Assembly: GCA_016718345.1 (NCBI GenBank)
Contig: JADKDN010000012.1
Location: 1-31,390, forward strand
Reading direction: 5' to 3'
Length of the DNA stretch: 31,390 nucleotides
Origin: Flavobacterium sp.
GTDB lineage: Bacteria > Bacteroidota > Bacteroidia > Flavobacteriales > Flavobacteriaceae
The notes beneath the pieces were generated by a model that saw only the letters and a list, made by a program, of their open reading frames with translations, was not told the DNA's origin and made no database searches. Shown here piece by piece: positions 1 through 8,368 of this stretch (positions are counted from its first letter, which is position 1; the number at the start of each line of letters is the position of its first letter). Made by a program: the position numbers and the translations under genes.

Positions 1-2
1 AC

Positions 3-89
3 CCCAAAACATATCTTACTGCTTCACCAAACTACGTCAAATCAAAAACTACCACTGTTAAATATTCTTTAAAAGTAAAATCCTACTAA
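3..89 (+). CDS. C-terminal tail of an unrecognised protein, cut by the window edge
   Basis: An open frame runs from the left edge to a TAA at 87-89 and encodes 28 residues ending TVKYSLKVKSY. The alternating polar and hydrophobic pattern looks like the end of a beta-rich protein. No family can be named from so short a piece. It lies directly upstream of a decayed coiled-coil gene on the same strand, so the two may once have formed an operon. Confidence 0.3.
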   Translation, partial: PKTYLTASPNYVKSKTTTVKYSLKVKSY

Positions 90-148
90 AATAAATTTTT
101 TGAATAGCTGTTATTATAAAAGTTTTTAACCCATTAAATTTTAATATC

Positions 149-597
149 ATGGATTTTTACGTTAGTAAATTTTGATTTCAAAGTAGACACTTTGACAACG
201 GTAGCAGAAGTAGATCAACTGCTAGAGGAACAAGCCCTTCAAATCAAAGGATTTGAAGTAAAACTGGGAAGCCGAGAGTTGCAATCGGACAGATAGGTGT
301 ACCGCAGCGAAAATTTAGACCTAGAAATCGCCGAACAGCAAGCGATTGTCACCTCGAAAGAAACAGAACTTGCCGCCTTAACACCCGGCACACGTGCACA
401 CGAAAATGTAGCCATCGAATTAGACAGTGCAAGAGCTCGTTTGCGACGATTAAATTTCCGAAAATCGGAAACCTAAGCGCCCTTTCGTTAGTAGAATAAA
501 ACACCGATACTGGCGAAGGCATAATTGCTCCTGTTGTATTTTACCCGTTTCAAAAGCCTTAGAACTAAGAAAAGCAGCCTTGTAGGCAGTATCTTGA
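149..597 (+). pseudogene. Decayed small coiled-coil protein gene
   Basis: An ATG at 149 opens the reading frame MDFYVSKF, which must shift by one base near 170 to continue as DFKVDTLTTVAEVDQLLEEQ. A TAG at 294-296 interrupts it, the frame resumes as charged helical sequence (EIAEQQAIVTSKETELAAL), shifts again near 465 into SGNLSALSLVE, and a last recognisable piece reads KALELRKAAL, then TAG, then AVS and TGA at 595-597. The spacing of Leu, Glu, Lys and Gln suggests a long coiled coil of about 148 residues in the ancestor. A hairpin terminator follows at once, which fits an old gene end. The function is unknown; no family is claimed. Confidence 0.5.
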
Positions 598-605
598 ATG
601 ATTTT

Positions 606-637
606 AAACACCAGCCCTTTTTTCTGGTGTTTTTTTT
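606..637 (+). terminator. Intrinsic terminator after the decayed coiled-coil gene
   Basis: The arms AAACACCAG (606-614) and CTGGTGTTT (624-632) form a perfect stem around a T-rich loop, followed by a run of T to 637. It sits nine bases past the old stop codon of the coiled-coil pseudogene. Confidence 0.7.
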
Positions 638-644
638 GGTTTGA

Positions 645-755
645 ATTGCGTAGTCAATAGGCGTAGTAAAATCATTACGCATCAAACTATTACGCAATGA
701 TGCGTAGTAAAATGGTGCATACAAAATTAGTACGCATAAAACCAGTACGCAAGTA
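645..755. repeat. Cluster of TACGC/GCGTA motifs with 15-bp spacing
   Basis: Seven copies of the pentamer occur in about 100 bp: GCGTA at 649, 661 and 702, and TACGC at 676, 691, 731 and 746. The pairs 676/691 and 731/746 are spaced exactly 15 bp. The 12-mer GCGTAGTAAAAT occurs twice (661 and 702). Read on the minus strand the unit is roughly TGCGTAMTRRTTTTR. Degenerate tandem repeat or protein-binding array; no identified function. Confidence 0.6.
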
Positions 756-777
756 TTCATTTATTTTGTGATTGATT

Positions 778-1131
778 ATGAAAAATTTAATTACAGATGA
801 AAAACAAATTTCAAAATTTAGGTATCCAACTAAAGGAAATAGCGGATTTGTTATTTGTACCTGAAACAAACTTTATATTCTTGGTTTGCGAGACAAAGTA
901 ATATTCCTCAGAGGCTTAGCTGCATCTCGGGATTGAAATCTATCAGCAGCAACAAAATGCGGACGATTTAAAACCATCTATTCAAAATGGAAACCAGCAA
1001 CCGCGAGCTTACTGTCTCGCAGGAGCGCCTTTGATCTTGGCGATACAAGACTTACAATTCAAAAATTGGAAGAAAAAAAAGCGGGGTTAGCCGCGCAAAT
1101 TCAATATTGGGAAGGGATTTTGAGCTAGCAA
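778..1131 (+). pseudogene. Remnant of a second small coiled-coil-like gene
   Basis: From ATG at 778 the frame reads MKNLITDEKQISKFRYPTK and hits TGA at 862. In the same frame a clearly protein-like stretch appears further on (SAFDLGDTRLTIQKLEEK, then KAGLAAQIQYWEGILS) and ends at TAG near 1129-1131. Internal stops in every frame rule out an intact gene. The C-terminal piece is helical and charged, like the upstream remnant. The segment 1132-1316 holds no gene I can support, although the same frame stays open for about 45 further codons after the TAG. Confidence 0.35.
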
Positions 1132-1317
1132 CTGCAAGTAGTCCTCTTAAAAGACACCAACAACCAAGACCATTCGTTTCTCCCTAAACTTCGGGATATC
1201 GATGTTTTTGTTCATAAGAACAAACTAGAGCGAATAGGATTTAGGGGGAGTTCCTCTTTGCAACTAAAACAATTCTGAAGTCAGCTTTATTACAGTTGTG
1301 TTGACAATGATTTGAAA

Positions 1318-1357
1318 AATAAAAAATGGACAATTTTCGAAAAAATCGAATTGTCCA
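1318..1357 (-). terminator. Intrinsic terminator of ssrA
   Basis: The arms TGGACAATT (1327-1335) and AATTGTCCA (1349-1357) form a perfect nine-base stem. On the minus strand it is followed by a T run (the A run at 1320-1326 on the plus strand). It begins seven bases after the tmRNA 3' end. Confidence 0.8.
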
Positions 1358-1363
1358 CTCTAG

Positions 1364-1755
1364 TGGAGTCGCCGAGAATCGAACTCGGGTCCAAACAAGC
1401 AACTAAAAAACTTTCTACACGCTTATTTCCTGTTTAGGTTTTCGACGTTGGGCTAGGACAGAAACAACCACCAAACGCTTAGCTTCTTAATTTCGAAATC
1501 CACCCGAAGCTAGTGAAAATCTAGGTCTATCTTTACGATTCATCTGTATCGACCGCTATAAACCAAAGCTTTCGAGATGAATCCTGCTTTCCTACCTGGT
1601 AGGACGAGGCTAATCTTACTATAATTCAGATTATGCAGCAAGAGCGTAGTTTCCTTCGCCGTGTAAATGTTTTGAGACATGGATTTACGAGATTTGTCTC
1701 CGTTCTCGACGTGCTTACTTTTCAATTCGACTTGCTGTCAAAACCAGTCGACCCC
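1364..1755 (-). ncRNA. ssrA: Transfer-messenger RNA (tmRNA)
   Basis: Rescues stalled ribosomes by acting first as alanyl-tRNA and then as a short mRNA for a degradation tag. The 5' end GGGGUCG (1755-1749) pairs with the 3' end CGACUCC (1371-1365), forming the acceptor stem. The T-arm GGACCCGAGUUCGAUUCUC precedes it. The tag frame at 1660-1631 reads GEGNYALAA then UAA, with the usual ALAA degron end. The mature length is about 392 nt, typical for a one-piece tmRNA. After the discriminator A (1364) the DNA reads CTA, not CCA, so the CCA end would need enzymatic addition. An ORF overlapping this RNA (1540-1725) is an artefact. Confidence 0.97.
1631..1660 (-). other. tmRNA proteolysis tag reading frame
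   Basis: The codons GGC GAA GGA AAC TAC GCT CTT GCT GCA TAA encode GEGNYALAA and a stop. With the alanine carried by the tmRNA the full tag would be AGEGNYALAA, a substrate for ClpXP-type proteases. Confidence 0.93.
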
Positions 1756-1761
1756 AATTTC

Positions 1762-1793
1762 AATTGATAATTATCAATTAGGGCGCAAATATA
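1762..1793 (-). promoter_or_regulatory. ssrA promoter element and adjoining 18-bp palindrome
   Basis: On the minus strand TATATTTG (1793-1786) matches the Bacteroidota -7 element TAnnTTTG and would start transcription near 1781, leaving a precursor leader of about 25 nt before the mature 5' end. That leader is almost filled by a perfect 18-bp palindrome, AATTGATAATTATCAATT (1762-1779). It could be a processing hairpin or an operator. Confidence 0.65.
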
Positions 1794-1862
1794 AGTATAA
1801 ATACGAGATTTTTAGGTTAACGGAATCGTAAAATAATAATAATAAAAATGAGCAATTAAAAT

Positions 1863-3040
1863 CTACTCTTCATCATTAAATTCAAAAGGATAATCCCCAA
1901 AAAGAGGTGCCAATTTCTTAACCGCATACACATTTCGAGTAAACTTGTTAGATAAGGCTATTATAGTTACATTATCTTTAGCAAGCGGTATATAAGCAGA
2001 GGTGTTTCCATGCCACCATCCATTATGAAAATAGAACTTTTGTCCTGTTTCCCATTCAATCATGCGAATTCCCAAACCGTAATTTTTGGTTCCCTTCCGC
2101 TCATTGCTGTACCCTTTGTATATTTGACTTCGTAAGTTCTCATTCAAGAAAGTAGGGGCGTTTCTCGCCAAATCAAATTTCAATAAATCCTGTGGTGTCG
2201 AATAAATATTTTTGTCGCCGTATACCGCATCCAAGTAATCGAAGGCTAGTTCTATATTGTTGCCTTTGTAGGACGGAGTGACATTTTTTCTGTCTTTTTC
2301 ATAATCAAATACGAAAGTGTTTTTCATGTCCAAAGGTGTAAATATCATTTCCTTCATTGCTTCTCGATAGCTCAATCCTGTAACTTTTTCGATAATCAAT
2401 GCCAACAAGGCATAGTTGGTATTACAATAGGCAAATCGAGTGTCAGTTGGAGATTCTAATTGTATATTTTTTTCAGATAAAAGAGTCAAAATGTTTTGAT
2501 TAGTCAGTGTTTTTTTACGATCCCAAACGCCTTTGTCTTCTGTAAAATAGGCATAATTCCGCAAACCACTTCTATGATTTAGTAAGGTTTTGATGGTGAT
2601 TTTAGGATAAGGAAAGTTTTCAAAAGAGTGTTCACTTTTTGATCTAGGCTGATATCCCCTCTGTCAATTAAAAGCAGAATAGCGGTTGCTGTCAACACTT
2701 TACTCACCGATGCTATATGCAGTGGAGTGTCTTTAGTCATGGTTTCTTCAGTAGTTCTATTGGCAAGACCTTGATAGCGTTCGTAAATAATCTGTCCGTT
2801 TTTTGCCGCCAAGAAGCTAAGATTACTGTTTTCACTACTCCAATATTTTTCACAAAAACGCTCAATACTGGCACTTTTCGTAGCAATATAATTGTCATCT
2901 ATTGTTGTATACTCCACTTTTGATGGTTTCATTCGGGGTACTAAACCATCATCTTCCAATGCAGATGAATCAGAACTGTCCAGTTTGGTACACGATAAAA
3001 GTAAAATAGAAAGGAGGTAAAAAGATATTTTTGATAGCAT
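1863..3040 (-). pseudogene. Serine hydrolase (class C beta-lactamase-like) lipoprotein, frameshifted
   Basis: Family of penicillin-binding-protein-like hydrolases or esterases, probably anchored to a membrane as a lipoprotein. Starting at the ATG at 3040, the N-terminus MLSKISFYLLSILLLSC is a lipoprotein signal ending in Cys. The catalytic SxxK motif is seen as SVSK, the YxN motif as YCN, and the third motif as HNGWWHG near the C-terminus. The frame breaks near 2617-2620: the upstream frame runs into a false C-terminus at 2579, while the true continuation reads FPYPKITIKTLLNHRSGL. Adding one A to the run there restores a protein of about 390 residues. An in-frame codon 13 residues further upstream is less likely because it would precede the signal peptide and overlap the promoter. 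Confidence 0.85.
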
Positions 3041-3058
3041 TATTCTAGACTTAAAAAG

Positions 3059-3087
3059 CAAATGTAGCCAAAGTATCAATTTATCAA
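3059..3087 (-). promoter_or_regulatory. Promoter of the serine hydrolase gene
   Basis: Minus-strand TACATTTG (3066-3059) with TTG at 3087-3085, spacer 18 bases. Predicted start near 3054, 14 bases before the ATG at 3040. Confidence 0.6.
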
Positions 3088-3187
3088 CGGAGCATTTTAT
3101 TAACTATTCCGTAATATTTATTAACTTTTTCTATCAATTGTTTGATTATCAGCTTCTAAAAAATGGTATTTTTAAATTAAAAAAGTT

Positions 3188-3218
3188 TTGAAAACGTTAT
3201 AGTAAAGATGTACATTTG
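3188..3218 (+). promoter_or_regulatory. Promoter of the dehydrogenase-like gene
   Basis: TTG (3188-3190), a 20-base spacer and TACATTTG (3211-3218) match the Bacteroidota promoter well. The -33 region also contains the palindrome GTTTTGAAAAC (3185-3195). Confidence 0.7.
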
Positions 3219-3248
3219 ACGCCAAAATAGAAAAAACGCTTAAAATAC

Positions 3249-4450
3249 ATGAAGTTCGGAATTATAAAAGAAAGAAAAAATCCCCCTGACAGAAGAGTGG
3301 TATTTAGCCCTGAAGAGTTGATTAGGCTAAAAGAAACATTTCCACTCATGGAGAGTAAGGTTGAGAGTTCTGATGTTCGAATTTTTACAGATAAACAGTA
3401 TTCCGATGTAGGAATTGAGGTTACAAATGACGTTTCAGATTGTGATGTTTTGTTTGGTATAAAAGAAGTTCCAGTAGAAGCTTTGTTACCCAATAAAAAG
3501 TATTTCTTTTTTTCGCACACCATAAAAAAACAGCCCCACAATAGAAAGTTACTTCAAGCAATTTTAGAAAAAAATATTGAGCTGTACGACCATGAAACTA
3601 TAGTAGATTCCAATAATAATCGATTGATTGGATTCGGAAAATATGCAGGATTAGTTGGTACTTATAATGCATTTAGAGCTTTTGGAATTAAGTTTGAGTT
3701 ATTTCAACTTCCAAAAGCCGAAACGCTATCAGGAAAAGAAGCTTTGATTGCTAAACTCAAAAGACAAATCCTACCGCCTATTAAAATTGTTGTAACAGGT
3801 TGTGGCAAAGCAGGGATGGGAGTGAAAGAGATTCTGGATGGAATGAAAATCAAGCAAGTTACGGTCGAAAATTATTTGACTAAAGTGTATTATGAACCGG
3901 TATACGTTCAAATAGATGTTTTACAATATTACAAAAGAAAAGATGGTCAAGTTCTGGGAAATTCTGATTTTTATAAGAATCCAACTGAATACGTTTCAGA
4001 TTTTGAACGTTTTACAAAGTATCTGATTTGTACATAGCAGCTCATTATTATGGTAACAATGCACCCGTAATCTTGACCAAAGAAATGCTTCAATCCAAAG
4101 ATTGTAAAATAAAAATAGTAGCTGATATTTCCTGTGATGTTAATGGTCCAGTGGCTTGTACCCTAAGATCTTCAACAATAGCAGACCCTTTTTATGGCTA
4201 TTTACCAATCGAAAATAGAGAAGTTCCGTATACACATCCCGGAGCCATTGTTGTCATGGCTGTGGATAATTTGCCTTGTGAATTACCCAAGGATTCAAGC
4301 GAAGGTTTTGGTGAAATGTTCATGCAACATGTTATTCCGGCTTTTTTTAACGGTGATAAAGACGGAATTCTTCAAAGAGCCAAAATGACCGAGAACGGAA
4401 AACTAGCAGAACGATTTCAATACCTTCAGGATTTTGTTGACGGAAATTAA
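3249..4450 (+). pseudogene. Alanine dehydrogenase / saccharopine dehydrogenase-like protein, one frameshift
   Basis: The family comprises NAD(P)-dependent amino-acid dehydrogenases with an N-terminal alanine-dehydrogenase domain and a C-terminal Rossmann domain. The start MKFGIIKERKNPPDRRV is the typical N-terminus, and VVTGCGKAGMG (about residues 180-190) is the glycine-rich nucleotide loop. The first frame ends at a TAG at 4035-4037. The protein continues in another frame as SDLYIAAHYYGNNAP to the TAA at 4448-4450. Restoring one G near 4019 gives FTKVSDLYIAAHY and a protein of about 400 residues, the normal length. The substrate cannot be told from sequence alone. It has its own promoter and terminator, so it was a single-gene unit, divergent from the hydrolase. 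Confidence 0.82.
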
Positions 4451-4461
4451 AATGTAGTGAA

Positions 4462-4490
4462 GCGCTCCTAAAACTGGAGCATTTTTGTTT
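4462..4490 (+). terminator. Terminator of the dehydrogenase-like gene
   Basis: The stem GCTCC (4464-4468) / GGAGC (4476-4480) is followed by ATTTTTGTTTT, 13 bases after the stop codon. Confidence 0.65.
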
Positions 4491-4524
4491 TCTTCAATTT
4501 TTACAAAAATTATAAAAATGTGAT

Positions 4525-4532
4525 TATATTTG
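4525..4532 (+). promoter_or_regulatory. -7 promoter element of the propeller-type regulator
   Basis: TATATTTG matches TAnnTTTG and lies 17 bases before the probable TTG start at 4550. No clear TTG is seen at -33. Confidence 0.5.
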
Positions 4533-4549
4533 ACTATAAATCTTTTATT

Positions 4550-6291
4550 TTGAAATATAAGTTAATACTCTTTTTATTTTTCGTTATATACTTCTACCAC
4601 TCTTTCTCAGGAGTTACTTCCATTTGTTGAAAACTACAACAAATATAACTATCAAGGAGACAATCAGATATGGAATTTATCTCAAGGAAAAGATGATGCA
4701 ATGTATTTTGCAAACAATCATTATTTCTTGCGTTATGATGGTGTAAAATGGGAAAAATACACCTTGCCCAACAAAACCATTATTCGTTCAGTATTTGTTG
4801 ATGGTGATAAAATATATACAGGTTCTTACAAAGAATTTGGGTATTGGTATAGAGAGAATGCCAAGATGATTTATGTTTCTCTATCCAAAGGATTGAAATT
4901 ATTTAGCGATACTGGAAATGAGGAAATTTGGAAAATAGTCAAATTCAATAATGCTATATATTTTCAATCGTTTAATGAAATTTACATTCTTGATAGGGGA
5001 AAAGTAAGGCTAATACAATTGCCATTTCAAATCTCGTATTGTTTCCCTGTCAATGGTGAATTGCTTCTAGCATCTGTCCGAGAAGGCGTTTATAAAATGA
5101 AAGGAAACTCTTTTATAAAGATTGATGAATGGAAACTTCTCGAAAATAATGTTATTCATTCTATTGAAAATAACAAGGATAAAACATATATTTTTACTCA
5201 AAAGAATGGCGTTTTTGTCTCTACTTCTTCAGGGCTAAAGGTTTGGGATAATCCACTAAATTCGACTCTAAAATCTTCAAACATCAACGTTGCCAAATTT
5301 ATCAATGATGATAAGTTAATCATAGGTACCGCTAGTGAGGGTGTTTATAGTATTGACTTAAAAAACAACACTTTTTTAAATATCAATCGAAATAATGTAT
5401 TGATGAACAATTCTGTCCTGAGCATTGCTTTTGATAAAGAAAATAACTTGTGGCTTGGTTTAGACAACGGAATTGCACATATCGAAATTAATTCATCTGT
5501 TTCTATTTTTTCAGATAATTCGGGTGCCTTAGGTTCTGTATACTCTGTTGTTACTACCGAAAAAGGATATTTAATGGCTTCAAATCATGGTGTGTTTAAA
5601 TATGAAGACAAAAAATTATCCCTAATTCCAAATTCAATAGGGCAAACTTGGAATATAACGAAAATAAAAGACAAGTATATCATAGGTCATAACGAAGGAA
5701 CTTTTCTATACAATACGGCTACTTTAACCAAAATTAATTCAATTAATGGAGGATGGAATCTTGTAAAAAGTAATCTAAACAACAATTATTTACAGGGTTC
5801 ATACAGTGGTATACATATTTATAAAGATTCTGAAGATTTTTCTAATAGCATTCAAATAAATAATTTTTTATAAACCAATTAAGTATGTTGCTCAAAATAG
5901 AGTTAACGAGATTTGGGCAGCAGATAATTATAGAGGATTGTACAGAGTGGTTTTTGATGAAAATTTCAAAACCACCGAAATTGTAAATATTGCGCAACAA
6001 AATAAGATTGCAAATGATTTTGGAGTTAAAATTTTTGAGTTTAGAAATGAGATTCTTTTTTTTATAGACAACACATGGTATACGTACAATTCAATTAGCA
6101 ATTTATTAGAAAAGAATGCACTATTTAATGCTAATTTTAAAAACATTTCTGACATTGTTACCATCGATGAAAACAATTTTATAGTACTAAAATCAGGTTT
6201 ACTCTACATTATTCACAGTGAAGGTCAGCGTTTTATTTGGAATTTAGTTCAGGAGAAATACTTCATGTTTTTTATTGGAGGGTTTTTTTAA
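4550..6291 (+). pseudogene. Sensor-regulator with two-component-regulator beta-propeller, frameshifted and C-terminally deleted
   Basis: The remains match the periplasmic ligand-sensing propeller of Bacteroidota sensor/regulators (Reg_prop repeats, normally followed by a triple-tyrosine domain, a membrane helix and a histidine kinase or LuxR-type HTH). A signal peptide (KYKLILFLFFVIYF) begins at TTG 4550. A shift near 4603 leads into LPFVENYNKYNYQGDNQIW. Repeats such as SIAFDKENNLWLGLDNGI and EIWAADNYRGLYRV follow. A second shift near 5865-5873 (one extra T in a T run) separates INNF from YKPIKYVAQNRV. The frame ends at 6291 with the triple-Y domain, membrane helix and output domain all missing, so several hundred codons are gone. 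The adjacent GH97 and sugar permease genes suggest it once sensed an alpha-glucan or its products; this is inference. Confidence 0.8.
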
Positions 6292-6341
6292 AACCGAATT
6301 TATTTTAGTTACTTTTATACCTCTTAAAAAAATAAAACAAT

Positions 6342-8358
6342 ATGAAATTTATTTATTCTTTTTTGCTCTTTTTGATAGTTAGTACGATTCATTGACAAAA
6401 CATGCAATCTCCATCAAAAGCGTTGACATTAAATTTTACGCTTTCAGAGAACGGAAAACCCAATTACACTGTAACGTATAAAAACAAACCCATAATTCTA
6501 GAGAGCTTCCTAGGTTTAAAATTAAAAGGAGGAATTGATTTAACTTCTAATTTTAAAATCGACTCTATAAAAACAAGTACTTTCAATGAGACTTGGAAAC
6601 CAGTTCTAGGAGAGCAAGCTTCTATTGTAAATCATTACAATGAGTTGAAAGTTTCGCTTTCTCAAACAAAAGCTAATGTTAAAATGAATATTATTTTCAG
6701 AGTTTTTGACGATGGTGTAGCCTTTAGATATGATTTTCCAAAGCAAAAAATCTAAACTATTTTATCATTTCTGATGAAGTTTCTGAATTTAATCTTGCTG
6801 GAAATCACAAAGTATTTTGGATACCTGGAGATTTTGATAGCAACGAATATGCTTATAATGAAACCCCTTTTTCTGACATCAATACTGAAAAAATTGATTT
6901 AAATAACGGTATTGGAGTAAAATCCATTTCGGGAAAATATACGGTTCAATCACCATTGATGATGAAATCGGTTGATAATGTTTATATCAATGTTTTGAAG
7001 CTGCAGTGGTCAATTATCCACTAATGCATTTGGACGCTGATGTTACTCGTTTTAAATTAAAATCACATTTGGTTCCAAATGCAATTGGAGATAAAGCCTA
7101 TTTACAAGCGGCTTGTGTTTCGCCTTGGAGAACAATTATGATAAGTGATGATGCTCGTGATATTGTAAGTTCAAAAATGATTTTGAATCTTAATGAACCC
7201 TCAAAAATTGACGATACTTCATGGATTAAACCAATGAAATACGTTGGGGTTTGGTGGGAAATGCATGTGGGTAAATCAACTTGGGATTATGCAGGTTCCC
7301 AAAATGCTCAAAATGCTTTAGTTAAAGATTTGAAACCCACAGGAAAACACGGAGCAACTACAGCTAATACAAAACGCTATATTGATTTTGCTGCTAAACA
7401 CGGTTTTGATGGCGTTCTTGTAGAAGGATGGAACGTAGGTTGGGAAGACTGGTTTGGCAATTGGAAAGAAGATGTTTTCGATTTCGTAACACCCTATCCA
7501 GATTTTAATATTGCTGAAATATCGGCCTATGCTAAATCAAAAGGAGTAAAGATGATTATGCACAGCGAAACTTCGGGTTCGGTTGCCAATTTTGAAAGAC
7601 ATTTAGATCGTTCGTTGCAAAATATGATGAATTATGATTATCCTGCGGTCAAAACAGGCTATGTGGGAAGGATTATTCCCCGCGGTGAGTTTCATGATGG
7701 ACAAACCATGGTCAATCATTTTAATTTTGTGGCAAGAAGAGCGGCAGACTATAAAGTAATGGTCAATTCACATGAGAGTTCAAGACCAACGGGCTACAAT
7801 AGAACCTATCCAAATTATATTGCAGCAGAGGCAGCTCGTGGAACTGAGTTTAATGCTTGGAGCAATGGAAACCCGCCAATGCATGAAACAATTTTACCAT
7901 TTACCCGATTGCTAGGTGGACCAATGGATTATACACCTGGTATATTTGAAATCAAAATGAGCCATTATGATGCTACCAAAAAAGAACAAGTACATACGAC
8001 TTTGGCAAAACAATTGGCACTTTATGTAACCATGTATTCTCCATTGCAAATGGCAGCTGATTTACCCGAAAACTATGAAAAATATCCAGATGCTTTTCAG
8101 TTTATAAAAGACGTGGCTGCTGATTGGGATGAAAGTAAATATATAGAAGCAGAGCCAGGGGATTATCTAACTGTTGTAAGAAAAACCAAAGGCAAAGAGA
8201 GTTGGTTTTTAGGAGCAATCACAGATGAAAATCCAAGAAAAACAGAAATTAAATTGGATTTTCTAACACCCAATAAAAAATACAAAGCCATTATTTATCA
8301 GGATGGAATAACAGCAGATTGGCAAAAAAATCCAATTAATTATGAAATTACCTTTTAA
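6342..8358 (+). pseudogene. GH97 alpha-glucosidase (SusB-type), multiply broken
   Basis: GH97 enzymes release glucose from alpha-glucans in the periplasm. The signal peptide MKFIYSFLLFLIVSTIH is cut by TGA at 6393-6395, probably TCA originally. The frame is lost near 6750 (one A missing before SDEVSEFNL) and again near 6993-6996 (one T missing; NVFEAAVVNYPL expected). The catalytic core from 7006 is uninterrupted. The glutamates of HSETSG, VNSHESS and RGTEFNAW are spaced 69 and 24 residues, the spacing of E439, E508 and E532 in B. thetaiotaomicron SusB, so it descends from an inverting enzyme. The Ca-binding Glu six residues before the last (AAEAAR) is also kept. The C-terminus stops at INYEITF, about 40-50 residues short, and the sugar permease starts at the same point, suggesting a deletion. 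Confidence 0.92.
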
Positions 8359-8368
8359 CAAAATTTTT

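Noticed and set aside
299..480. Duplicate of the ssrA 3' end as an attachment site
   Set aside because: A short stretch GCCGAGAGTTGCAATCGG near 272 faintly resembles the ssrA T-arm, but it belongs to the coiled-coil remnant and the match is too weak.
645..755. CRISPR array
   Set aside because: The units are about 15 bp, occur in both orientations, have no constant long repeat and no unique spacers, and no cas gene is present.
488..760. A 90-codon minus-strand ORF across the TACGC motif cluster
   Set aside because: Its composition comes from the repeat itself, it runs antisense through a terminator and a pseudogene end, and it shows no recognisable domain.
1540..1725. A 61-codon ORF on the minus strand
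   Set aside because: It lies inside the tmRNA and is not the tag frame.
2579..4037. Programmed frameshifting in the hydrolase and dehydrogenase-like genes
   Set aside because: No slippery heptamer with a downstream structure was recognised at the breaks, and similar breaks occur in many unrelated genes nearby, so mutation or sequencing error is simpler.
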